A program made the translations under genes and the position numbers. Below the pieces are notes generated by a model. The model was given only the letters and a program-made list of their open reading frames with translations, had not been told where the DNA came from and searched no databases. Positions 22,737 to 30,248 of a DNA stretch of 64,000 nt are shown here, in pieces. Position 1 is the stretch's first letter. Every line of letters starts with the position of its first letter. The DNA is from Micromonospora chokoriensis (lineage in GTDB: Bacteria; Actinomycetota; Actinomycetes; Mycobacteriales; Micromonosporaceae): NCBI RefSeq assembly GCF_000718555.1, contig NZ_JOAN01000003.1, forward strand, positions 124,001-188,000. Reading direction: 5' to 3'.

Positions 22737-23999
22737 TCAGACCGCCGGGCCGGCTCCACCACTGGGTACCGGCAACGCGCTGCCCTTGACGAACTCCGAC
22801 CAGCTCAGGCTCCACGCCGTCCAACCGTTACCGGCGTCGATCCTGCGCTCGGTGCCCTTGATCGTGATCGGGTCACCGATCCGGGTCTTCTCGAACAACC
22901 ACTTGGCGTTCGCCGTCGACACGTTCACACAGCCGTGCGAGACGTTCCGCCGGCCCTGCACGTTCTCCGACCAGGGCGCGGCGTGGATGTACTCGCCACC
23001 CCAGGTGAGCCGCTGGGCGAACTGGATGTCGGTCACGTAGCGGTTGGCCGGGTCCGGGTCGTCGCGGGTGTCGAAGACCGTGGCTTCCTTCTTCTCCATC
23101 ACGACAAGCGTGCCGCTCGACGACGGGGTGCTCTTCTTGCCCAGGCTCACCGGGATGGTGCGCACCGGCGCGCCGTTCTCGTACACCGTCATCTTCTTGT
23201 TGGCGTTGTCGACCTTCATCTCCAACGACCGGCCGATCTTGGCGGTGGCCTTGCGGTCGAGGTCGCCGTACTTGCCGTTGCTCAGCGGCATTCCCGCCAG
23301 CGCGATCCGCACGGTGAGGGTCGTGCCCGGCTTCCAGTACTCCGGCGCCCGGTAGTAGGCCTGGGTGCCGTTGTCGACCCAGTGCCACGCCCCCGGCTGC
23401 GGCGGGTCGGTCCGGACGAACATCCGCTTCTGCACCGCCGCCCGGTCCTTCTTCGGGATGCCCGGGTGGAACTCGGTGACCACCGGCATAGCCACGCCGT
23501 AACTCTTGTCGTCGAAGAGGTACAGGCCCGACCCGATTGTCGACTTCGGCTTGGCCATCGTGGTGAAGGTGCTGGTGCCCTGGCTGCTCGTGCCGTCCGA
23601 CGCGCTCGCCGTCAACGTGGCCGTGTAACGGGTGCCCCACTTGAGCGGAGCCGACGGCACCCAGGACGAGCCGTCGGTACGCAGCTTGCCCTCGACCGAA
23701 CCGCCACCGTCAGCCGTCAGGGTGACCGCGGACACCTTTGCGCCGCCCGGGAGCTTCGCGCTGATCTCCGTGCTCACCGGCCTGCTCTTCGTGCCGTCGG
23801 CCGGGCTCAGCGCGAGCGAGGGCCCGCTCGGTGAGCTAGACGCCGACGGCGTTGCCGAGTCAGGGGCGGCGCTGGCGTCTGACGACGCCCCGCCAACGAA
23901 TTCTGGCTTCTTCTCATCGCTGCCGCACCCGGTCAGCGCCAGCGACGCCAGCAGAGTCAGAGCGCCCACCACCGCCCCGGCTCGCGTGAACCGTGCCAT
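22737..23999 (-). CDS. Lipoprotein L,D-transpeptidase 2 (YkuD domain)
   Basis: 420 residues, clearly a paralogue of its neighbour: signal peptide with lipobox (ALTGC, Cys25), two Ig-like domains, then YkuD with SHGCVNVS (catalytic Cys357) and the same TWGGEYIHAAPWS. It lacks the Pro/Thr tail of the first copy. It is separately transcribed, with its own terminator. ATG at 23999 follows AGAGGTGGGC. The pair may differ in timing or substrate; both act on the outer face of the membrane. Confidence 0.92.
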   Translation of the reverse strand: MARFTRAGAVVGALTLLASLALTGCGSDEKKPEFVGGASSDASAAPDSATPSASSSPSGPSLALSPADGTKSRPVSTEISAKLPGGAKVSAVTLTADGGGSVEGKLRTDGSSWVPSAPLKWGTRYTATLTASASDGTSSQGTSTFTTMAKPKSTIGSGLYLFDDKSYGVAMPVVTEFHPGIPKKDRAAVQKRMFVRTDPPQPGAWHWVDNGTQAYYRAPEYWKPGTTLTVRIALAGMPLSNGKYGDLDRKATAKIGRSLEMKVDNANKKMTVYENGAPVRTIPVSLGKKSTPSSSGTLVVMEKKEATVFDTRDDPDPANRYVTDIQFAQRLTWGGEYIHAAPWSENVQGRRNVSHGCVNVSTANAKWLFEKTRIGDPITIKGTERRIDAGNGWTAWSLSWSEFVKGSALPVPSGGAGPAV

Positions 24000-24138
24000 G
24001 CCCACCTCTGTTCTCGCGTACCTGGCGGACATCGTGCCGCATCCCTGCGGCAACCCACGCCCCGATCTTGCGCGCGGTGGTCGGTTTGGGGCTTTTTGCC
24101 GGCAAAGCTCGACCGAAGGGGGGACCTGGGGAACCGAA

Positions 24139-24168
24139 TTGGAGCCGGCGTTGGAGGGGTGCTAATGT
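24139..24168 (+). promoter_or_regulatory. Promoter of tRNA-Lys
   Basis: TTGGAG, 18 bases, then TAATGT, placed so that transcription would begin about 10-15 bases before the tRNA. Confidence 0.6.
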
Positions 24169-24187
24169 TCTCTCCGTTGCCGAACGA

Positions 24188-24263
24188 GCGCCGCTAGCTC
24201 AACTGGCAGAGCAGCGGACTCTTAATCCGCGGGTTCGGGGTTCGAGTCCCTGGCGGCGCACCA
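24188..24263 (+). tRNA. tRNA-Lys (anticodon CTT)
   Basis: 76 bases with encoded CCA. Acceptor GCGCCGC/GCGGCGC, a D-arm with TAGCTC...GCAGAGC, an anticodon stem GCGGA/TCCGC with loop CTCTTAA, T-arm GGGGTTCGAGTCCC, discriminator A. Confidence 0.97.
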
Positions 24264-24268
24264 GCAAT

Positions 24269-24308
24269 AAAGGCCCCGACTTGGTGGTAACACCAAGTCG
24301 GGGCCTTT
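24269..24308 (+). terminator. Terminator of tRNA-Lys
   Basis: AAAGGCCCCGACTTGGTG pairs perfectly (18 bp) with its complement around GTAA, and then TTTCTC. Confidence 0.9.
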
Positions 24309-24453
24309 CTCATTCACTGTCGCTTGCTGGGTGCTTGGAATCGTTGAACCGGGCTGGCGTCGGTGGACGGGATGTCGCACCGGCGGAGCGGACTGGCTCG
24401 AATCGAGGCGCGAGGCGGCGTGCCCATCCCACTCCCGCGCAGGTTGGAGAGGC

Positions 24454-25140
24454 ATGCGCACGACCACCGTGGGCGACGTGACGCTCCTCCTGCCCGACCT
24501 CGACCCGGAAGACCTCGAACAGGTCACCGACCTGCCCGACGACGACCTTCACGACGGCCTTGTGGAGGACGTCTCTTGGCGAGGTCGACAGTTCGGCGAA
24601 CTGAGCATCCGAGGCTGCCGTATCACCGGAGCGGATCTCGGGGAGATCACCTGGGAGGGCGGTGTCCTCTACGGTTGCGAGATCGTCCGGACCGACCTTT
24701 CCGGGGCGGCCCTCACTGGCGTCAACGTTGAGCGGTGCTCGGTCACCGGCTCCCGCTTCACCGGAACCCGGCTCGTCGATGTTCGCCTGAAGGACGTCTT
24801 GTTCGACAACTGCCGGTTCGACTACGCCGCCCTGAGCCGGGTCAGCGCCGCCGGCTCGGTGGCCTTCACCGACTGCACCCTCGTCCACGGCACCTGGTCG
24901 TACTGCCGGCTCTCCGGCGTCGCATTGCGGTCGTGCGACCTCGGCGATCTAGAACTGGACTCCTGCCGTTTCGACGGCGCCGATCTGCGGGGCAGCCGAC
25001 TGCACGCCTTCACGGCACCACTGGACAACCTGCAGGGCGTCGCTCTCACCGAGGACCAGCTTCCCGAGCTGACCCGGATAGCCGTCCTCGCCCTTAGCAT
25101 CGACGTCCGCGCGGATGTGGCGCGCGGCCACGATCGCTGA
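24454..25140 (+). CDS. Pentapeptide-repeat-like protein
   Basis: 228 residues. From about residue 45 to 190 the sequence has a five-residue periodicity with Leu/Phe centres (GADLGEITWEGG, TDLSGAALTGVNVERC, GARLVDVRLKDVLFDNCRF, GADLRGSRL), the right-handed quadrilateral beta-helix of pentapeptide proteins. Some of these mimic DNA and protect gyrase, but many have no known function. GGAGAGG ribosome site. A decayed second fragment of the same gene lies at 27808-27897. Confidence 0.8.
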   Translation: MRTTTVGDVTLLLPDLDPEDLEQVTDLPDDDLHDGLVEDVSWRGRQFGELSIRGCRITGADLGEITWEGGVLYGCEIVRTDLSGAALTGVNVERCSVTGSRFTGTRLVDVRLKDVLFDNCRFDYAALSRVSAAGSVAFTDCTLVHGTWSYCRLSGVALRSCDLGDLELDSCRFDGADLRGSRLHAFTAPLDNLQGVALTEDQLPELTRIAVLALSIDVRADVARGHDR

Positions 25141-25548
25141 TGTCGCTACCTCGACTGCAGCTGGCTGCGCTTGCCATTCCTGACCTCACCGACCCGCACA
25201 TACCACCGTCAAGGCCGGCGATCCGCAGGCCGACTCGTCGTTACCTTCAGGAGCATCCCGCACGGTAGCGCCAGCGACCGCCTTGCCTCCTTCGTTTTGC
25301 TTCTGAACGACGTGCTCTCGGTGCAGTTGGGGGCAGAGGTTTGCGCCGTCGAGAACCAAAAGGCAGGAAAGCCTGGCCAGGCCACGGCGTCTCATGAGCA
25401 ACGCTCAACGCTGTCGGTAACCAGACTGAAGTCTCCACTTAGGTATTCGTGGCCGTCTGGATGGCTGATCTGCCGACCTGAGTTGTCGATGTCCGGTCGT
25501 GGGCCACGACGCTACTTTCGTCGGGCCGTGGTGATACCTGGGGGAACA
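25141..25548 (+). other. 408-base leader without a convincing gene
   Basis: The frame of the next gene is open from 25171, but this part has no ribosome site, poor codon use and no family likeness. It may be a long 5' leader or decayed coding DNA. No clear hairpin or promoter is seen. Confidence 0.4.
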
Positions 25549-27072
25549 ATGGGATACCGCTTTAACGCGCCACCGAACTGGCCAGCGCCGCCTGCTGGGT
25601 GGGTGCCGCCCGCCGGCTGGACACCAGATCCCGCCTGGGGCCCTCCCCCGCCGGGATGGCAGCTGTGGACTCCGGACTCGCCGGCTCCGGCCCCTGCGGC
25701 CCCGGCGGTGCCCGCGGCGCAGGCTGCTGGTGCTCCCGCAGCCGTCTCGCAGCAGCGCAACTTGAGTCCAGAGATTCCACTGTTCGGTGCCCGGGGCAAG
25801 GCGCGTGAACTGGCTGTGGAGAATGCGCAGCTCCGCAGCGAGCTGGATCAGGTTCGCGTAGAGCTGACGGGTCTGCGGGCAGAGATGTCGCGGCTCGGCG
25901 TGCTGTCCGCGATTGAGCTTGAGCAGCACCGGGTTCGACTCAGTCGTGAGATCGCCGACCTGACAACGAAGGGCGAAGCCCAGAAGGCCGAACTCGATCG
26001 ACGCCTCCGCGGACTCCGGCAGCAGATCGTGGTCACTGAGGAGACCGCTCTACTGCAGGAAGCGGGTATCTATAAATACCGGCATCCGCTGTCGGACGCG
26101 GTCGCCTATCAGAGTCAACTAAGCCGCCTTCAAGAACAGATTAAGGCTATGACTAGGAAGGATGGGGGAGCGGTCGAGGCTGCCACCGGATGGACGGTCA
26201 ACGGCTCGGCTGCCGAGGGACGCGCGATGATCCGCGACTTCTCCAAACTCATGCTTCGGGCGTACAACGCCGAGGCGGACAACCTGGTACGGGGGTTGAA
26301 GCCGTACAAGCTCGGCTCGGCCGTCGACCGGCTGGGAAAGGTGGCGGCGACCATCGCCAAGCTCGGCAAGACGATGGACATTCGGATCGCTGAGGGGTAC
26401 CACCGGCTGCGGGTCAAGGAGTTGGAACTCACCGCCGACTACCAGGAGAAATTGGCCGAGGAGAAAGAGCGGGAACGGGAGGAGAAGGCCCGGCTGCGCG
26501 AAGAACGACGTGCCCAGCAGGAGATCGAGCGCGAACGAGCCCGGCTCGACAAGGAACGCCAGCACTACGCCAACGCCATGGCAGCATTGCAGGCCAAAGG
26601 TGATGCCGACGGTGCCGCCCAGATGCAGGACCGATTGACCCAGATCGACAGCGCGATCCAGGACGTCGACCGCCGAGCCGCCAACGTCCGGGCAGGCTAC
26701 GTGTACGTGATCTCCAACCTCGGTGCGTTCGGCGAGAAGATGGTCAAGGTCGGTATGACCCGTCGCCTGGACCCGTTCGACCGGGTACGCGAACTAAGTG
26801 ACGCCTCGGTGCCCTTCAACTTCGATGTCCACGCTCTGTTCTTCTCCGAAGATGCTGTCGGCATCGAGGCGCAGATGCACGCACGGCTGACTAACCGGCG
26901 TGTCAACTTGGTCAATCACCGTCGAGAGTTCTTCTATGCCACGCCGGAGGAGGCCAAGGAACACCTTCTGGCGTTGACCGGCAGCCTGCTGCAGTACGAG
27001 GAGGTCCCGGAGGCCCTGGAGTACCGGCAGAGCCTCACTCAGGCGCAGGAGCAACCGGTCGCGGCTACATGA
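25549..27072 (+). CDS. DUF4041 / T5orf172 (GIY-YIG-like) protein
   Basis: 507 residues. Start at MGYRFNAPPNW with a GGGGGA site. N-terminus: tryptophan/proline repeats (PPAGW, TPDPAWGPPPPGW), like DUF2510-type modules of actinobacteria. Then coiled coil (80-160), a DUF4041 core (MIRDFSKLMLRAYNAEADNL...GKTMDIRIAEGYHRLRVKE, about 225-300), a long charged coil (KEREREEKARLREERR), and a C-terminal T5orf172 domain: GYVYVISN, MVKVGMTRR, RVRELSDASVPF, and Glu/His residues before RREFFYA. This is a GIY-YIG nuclease relative common in phages and defence regions. Role unproven. Confidence 0.85.
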   Translation: MGYRFNAPPNWPAPPAGWVPPAGWTPDPAWGPPPPGWQLWTPDSPAPAPAAPAVPAAQAAGAPAAVSQQRNLSPEIPLFGARGKARELAVENAQLRSELDQVRVELTGLRAEMSRLGVLSAIELEQHRVRLSREIADLTTKGEAQKAELDRRLRGLRQQIVVTEETALLQEAGIYKYRHPLSDAVAYQSQLSRLQEQIKAMTRKDGGAVEAATGWTVNGSAAEGRAMIRDFSKLMLRAYNAEADNLVRGLKPYKLGSAVDRLGKVAATIAKLGKTMDIRIAEGYHRLRVKELELTADYQEKLAEEKEREREEKARLREERRAQQEIERERARLDKERQHYANAMAALQAKGDADGAAQMQDRLTQIDSAIQDVDRRAANVRAGYVYVISNLGAFGEKMVKVGMTRRLDPFDRVRELSDASVPFNFDVHALFFSEDAVGIEAQMHARLTNRRVNLVNHRREFFYATPEEAKEHLLALTGSLLQYEEVPEALEYRQSLTQAQEQPVAAT

Positions 27073-27271
27073 CATGCCGAGGTCTGGATGGCTGGTGAGC
27101 CAGCCACTCTTGTCAGCTCAGCGAGGTGGATGCGTACGGCATCCGTGAAGGCGGGATTCAGCGGCGTGAGCGACAAGATGCCGATGGCGGTTGGTGGCGG
27201 TCGCTCGTTGGGTGCTTGGGAGCCGTTGGACCGGGCCGGCATCTCGTCCCGGAAATGGATAGGGGCACGTC
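27073..27271 (+). other. Gene-free stretch with a second copy of tRNA-proximal sequence
   Basis: Bases 27206-27246 match 24328-24368 (just after the tRNA-Lys terminator) at roughly four of five positions around a shared TGGGTGCTTGG and CCGGG. The two copies stand before the pentapeptide gene and before the NUDIX remnant. Apart from this, nothing is seen. Confidence 0.45.
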
Positions 27272-27505
27272 GTGCGTGAGATCGGGCGCAGGTCGGTGCG
27301 GGCCATCCTTCTTGATGAAGAAGACCGCCTGATGCTGATCAAGCGGATCAAGCCCGGCCAGGCACCGTACTGGACGACGCCGGGGGGTAGCGTGGAGTCG
27401 ACGGACGTCTCCCTGGAGGCCGCACTCCGCCGCGAGTTGTACGAGGAGCTTGGGGCGGAGGCGGAGCGGTTCGCCCGGGTCTTCTGGTTCTCTGCTCGTG
27501 GCAGA
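27272..27505 (+). pseudogene. Truncated NUDIX hydrolase
   Basis: GTG start after GATAGGGGCAC. About 75 residues are NUDIX-like: RAILLDEEDRLMLIKR, then TTPGGSVESTDVSLEAAL and RRELYEELGAE, i.e. the GX5EX7REUXEEXGU box is complete. After VFWF the likeness stops, and the frame runs into sequence that belongs to another gene in a different frame. NUDIX proteins need about 130-150 residues, so this one is a 5' remnant. Confidence 0.7.
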
Positions 27506-27524
27506 CGCGGGAAAGCGATCGCCG

Positions 27525-27807
27525 ATGAGCGGCGACGGAGTATCTGCTGCTCAGGCGGACCTGGAACTGCCCTCGGAGCATGTGCCGCTGCGTCCGCTCT
27601 GGCTTTGCCGGGCCTGCGGGCAGCCCTGGCCCTGTGGACGGGCCAAGCTCGCCCTGCTGGCCGTCCACGGGGGCAGCCGGCTCAACCTGCTGCTCTACCT
27701 GTCCGGCTGCCTGATCGAGGCCATCGACGACCTGCACCGACTCAACCCGAGCACCGCCGGCGACGTCAGGAACATGTTTGACCGCTTTCTCGGCTGGCCG
27801 GCGCGGC
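27525..27807 (+). pseudogene. 'WLCRxCGxPWPC' actinobacterial protein, 3' end lost
   Basis: From MSGDGVSAAQ the sequence reads HVPLRPLWLCRACGQPWPCG, then LLYLSGCLIEAIDDLHRLNP and MFDRFLGW. This is a small protein type I recall from Micromonosporaceae genomes, where it usually ends shortly after FLGW. Here it runs without a stop into pentapeptide-like DNA and then in frame into the antitoxin gene. It may still be translated, but its normal end is gone. Function of the family is unknown. Confidence 0.55.
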
Positions 27808-27897
27808 ACCGGAGCGGATCACCTGGGAGGGCGGCATCCCCTCGGCTGCGAGATCGTCCGGACGGACCTGTCCGGAGCGGCCCTCACCGGCGTCAGC
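27808..27897 (+). pseudogene. Fragment of a second pentapeptide-repeat gene
   Basis: Matches 24624-24726 of the intact gene base for base apart from scattered changes and an 11-base deletion between two GATC copies, which also breaks the frame. The match starts at CACCGGAGCGGATC and fades after GGCGTCA. Confidence 0.8.
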
Positions 27898-27954
27898 ATC
27901 GGCCAGCCCTGTGCAGCAAGGCACCATTTCCGCGTCACTCTCGCCAAGCAGTAG

Positions 27955-27976
27955 CGTTTCGTGGACGAAAGAAACG
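27955..27976 (+). promoter_or_regulatory. Inverted repeat before the toxin-antitoxin operon
   Basis: CGTTTC and GAAACG, with an inner TTTCGT/ACGAAA, stand 35 bases before the antitoxin ATG. HTH antitoxins often repress their own operon at such sites. Role inferred. Confidence 0.5.
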
Positions 27977-28010
27977 AAGGGAGTTACGATGCTTTCGAAG
28001 AGGAGGGGCC

Positions 28011-28541
28011 ATGACTGCAGCTGCTCTCAAGGAAGAGACCTACCTGCCAGAAGCTGATGGGCAGGTCGCCCAGGTCCACGACTTTATGCAAGCGCATGAG
28101 ACGGCGGGCCGAGGGCCGGTGGAGCCACGGTACTTCCTGGCTGGAGCTACCCCCGGCGACCGTGTCGAGCTTCCAGCCGAGATCTACGGCGTGCTTCGCC
28201 AGGTAGTTGAGGCGCTTCAGCAGGGGTTCGCAGTGACGGTGGCTCCGCGGACGCTGAAGCTGACGACCCAGCAAGCCGCCGACCTGCTTGGAGTCAGTCG
28301 GCCAACAGTCGTCAAGTTGCTCGACGAGGGCAAGATCCCGTTTGAGCGACTGGGAACTCACCGCCGAGTCCTTCTGCCCGACCTGCTCGCGTATAGGGCG
28401 CAGCGCAGGGCAGAGCAGTATGCGGCGCTTGAGGCAACGTCTATGGACATTGATGACGAAGAAGACCTCGATGCGGTAACGCGGCGGCTGCGCGAGGCGC
28501 GTAGTGCGGTCGCGCGACGCCGTAGGGGCCTGACAGAATAG
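28011..28541 (+). CDS. HTH (excisionase-type) antitoxin
   Basis: 176 residues with an AGGAGGGG site. LKLTTQQAADLLGVSRPTVVKLLDEGKIPFERLGTHRRV (about 83-121) is the MerR/Xis-type winged HTH found in antitoxins paired with PIN proteins. The N-terminal part has a PEIYGVLRQVVEALQQG helix. The C-terminus is acidic then basic and may wrap the toxin. The PIN gene starts 4 bases after its stop, so the two are co-expressed. Confidence 0.8.
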   Translation: MTAAALKEETYLPEADGQVAQVHDFMQAHETAGRGPVEPRYFLAGATPGDRVELPAEIYGVLRQVVEALQQGFAVTVAPRTLKLTTQQAADLLGVSRPTVVKLLDEGKIPFERLGTHRRVLLPDLLAYRAQRRAEQYAALEATSMDIDDEEDLDAVTRRLREARSAVARRRRGLTE

Positions 28542-28545
28542 ACGG

Positions 28546-29208
28546 GTGTTCACAGCGCTTCTCGACACCTGTGTTCTCTGGCCCGATTTGCAGCGCGACT
28601 TCCTGTTGTCCCTTGCGATCGAGGGTATGTATCGGCCCGTGTGGAGTTCGGTCGTGCTCGAAGAGTTGGAGTACGAGCAGAGAACGAAGTTGATCGAGCG
28701 GGGCGACGAGCCGGACGAGGCCACTAAGCGGGCGCGGCACCTCATCGAGCAGGTGCGGCAGCATTTCGACGATGCGGAAGTCAGTGGGTGGGAGGGCCTG
28801 GAAGGCACGTACGGCCTTCCCGATCCCGACGATGAACATCTGGTCGCCGCTGCGGTTGTAGCCAATGCCGGCGCCATCATCACGCTCAACGTGCGGGACC
28901 TCCCTCCGGACAAGTTGCCTCACGGATTGCAAGTGCTCTCGCCCACGGAGTTTGCGGCCAACACCGTTTCCCTTGATCCGGTGCGGGCTTGCATTGCCGT
29001 GGCCGCCATAGCCAAGCGCTCGGGCAGGATGGGTCGTATCCAGACCGAAGAGGACATCCTGGAAATCCTCAACCGTCGCTACGGGATGACGTCTGCGGTG
29101 GGGATGATGCGTCAGGCGGTGGCTGAAACCTTGCATCTGCGGCCTCCGCAGCCTCGCGTCAGCGAGTCGGAACCGCAGAGCAACGTCCAAGGATTGCCTA
29201 CGGAGTGA
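28546..29208 (+). CDS. PIN-domain toxin
   Basis: 220 residues from GTG. Acidic residues of the PIN nuclease are visible: Asp in ALLDTCVLWP, Glu in VVLEELEYE, Asp in PDPDDEHLVAAAV, and Asn/Asp in ITLNVRDLP. PIN toxins cut RNA, often tRNA or mRNA. A helical extension of about 70 residues follows the PIN fold (RIQTEEDILEILNRRYGM), longer than in most VapC proteins. Confidence 0.82.
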   Translation: MFTALLDTCVLWPDLQRDFLLSLAIEGMYRPVWSSVVLEELEYEQRTKLIERGDEPDEATKRARHLIEQVRQHFDDAEVSGWEGLEGTYGLPDPDDEHLVAAAVVANAGAIITLNVRDLPPDKLPHGLQVLSPTEFAANTVSLDPVRACIAVAAIAKRSGRMGRIQTEEDILEILNRRYGMTSAVGMMRQAVAETLHLRPPQPRVSESEPQSNVQGLPTE

Positions 29209-29271
29209 CGAGGCTGTTCCGCATCAGGCACGCGCGATCGCCGGCGCGGTGACCGCGCGGCAGTTTCAGAT

Positions 29272-29628
29272 CTAGCGGGCGGTCTTGTCACCAATGGGTC
29301 GTGGGTGTCTGAAGGCGCTCAGCAGGGCGGTGACCAATGCCGTCAGCAGCAGGACCCGCACCACGTTGAACAGCACCGTGTCGCCGGTGGAGTGGGGCGG
29401 GAAGATGTCGTTGGCGAGCCAGCCGACGCCCAACCCCAGCCCCAGGCAGGCGTGCATCGTGGCCCGTAGACGCGGGAGGGGCTGCGGGCGGCCGAAGATC
29501 CGGGGCACCCTCGTCCCGCCGCGGCTCTTGCTGAGCAGCACAGCGGCCAGAGCCAGGTTGCCGGCGGCGGCGATGACCGCCAAGGCGAAGTCCACGGATC
29601 CCATGGCACCGAACGCTATCGCGTACAC
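29272..29628 (-). CDS. Small membrane protein
   Basis: 118 residues with about three membrane helices (VDFALAVIAAAGNLALAAVLL, ATMHACLGLGLGVGWLAND, NVVRVLLLTALVTALLSAF). Start uncertain: GTG at 29628 or ATG at 29604, neither with a clear ribosome site. Function unknown. Confidence 0.6.
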   Translation of the reverse strand: MYAIAFGAMGSVDFALAVIAAAGNLALAAVLLSKSRGGTRVPRIFGRPQPLPRLRATMHACLGLGLGVGWLANDIFPPHSTGDTVLFNVVRVLLLTALVTALLSAFRHPRPIGDKTAR

Positions 29629-29671
29629 GCTCGTCGCTCGTCAGTGATCAGGGGCGATACATTCCCCGGGT

Positions 29672-30187
29672 ATGACCCTCGCCGCGATTCGAGAAGACGT
29701 CGCCGTCATCGACGCCCTTCTACGGGACATCGCTGACCGTCCGGTGGACCTGGCGGATCCGGACTGGCAGGCGAAGCTGTCGGCCACTCCACCGCCTGCG
29801 GAGGAAGCCGGAGTAGCCGTCGAGGCAGCAGCGACCCTGACCGCTCTGCTGGACATCTACGAATCCGGCGACGAGGGGACCAGAGGCGAGGTCCGCCGGA
29901 TCTTCCGCGCACATCGCGCCTTCAGTTGGGGCGTCGGTCTCACCGGCGAATGGCCGTCCGCCGCCGCCGAGTTTCGCCGACGACTGGTGCACATCTCCGC
30001 CCGCGACCAGCCTCAGGACGCCCGCGACGAACTCATCGAGATCTGGGAGCTGTGCGCTTGGGCGCGCGAGCGGGGGATCGACGTCGAGCCCATCGTCCAT
30101 GCGGTTGCCGACATCTCGGGTGAGGTCGACCATTTCGGGATGGGCTCCACCCGCCTCCTGATCCTGCGCGGCCTGGAACGCCGCTGA
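29672..30187 (+). CDS. Hypothetical helical protein
   Basis: 171 residues, all helix, with no signal peptide and no known domain (ATLTALLDIYESGDEGTRGEVRRIF; ELCAWARERGIDVEPI). The ATG lies close after an AT-rich GATACATT. Followed by a strong terminator, so it is a single gene. Confidence 0.6.
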   Translation: MTLAAIREDVAVIDALLRDIADRPVDLADPDWQAKLSATPPPAEEAGVAVEAAATLTALLDIYESGDEGTRGEVRRIFRAHRAFSWGVGLTGEWPSAAAEFRRRLVHISARDQPQDARDELIEIWELCAWARERGIDVEPIVHAVADISGEVDHFGMGSTRLLILRGLERR

Positions 30188-30211
30188 ACCTGGAGCGCCG
30201 CTGACAGACAG

Positions 30212-30243
30212 CGTTGCCGGCGCCCCGGAAGGCGCCGGCAACG
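30212..30243. terminator. Convergent terminator
   Basis: CGTTGCCGGCGCC pairs perfectly (13 bp) with its complement between two genes that converge. Confidence 0.8.
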
Positions 30244-30248
30244 TGTGC

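Noticed and set aside
25171-25548. N-terminal extension of the DUF4041 protein
   Set aside because: No ribosome site and no protein-like pattern; the ATG at 25549 has GGGGGA and the W/P repeats begin there.
24326-27246. The 41-base repeat as att sites of a small excisable island
   Set aside because: It is only about 80 percent matched, has no recombinase between the copies, and it does not overlap the tRNA 3' end.
27450-28541. A single 363-residue frame joining the 'WLCRxC' protein and the antitoxin
   Set aside because: The antitoxin has its own strong ribosome site, and the joint passes through a pentapeptide-gene fragment in the wrong frame, so the fusion is an accident of a lost stop codon.
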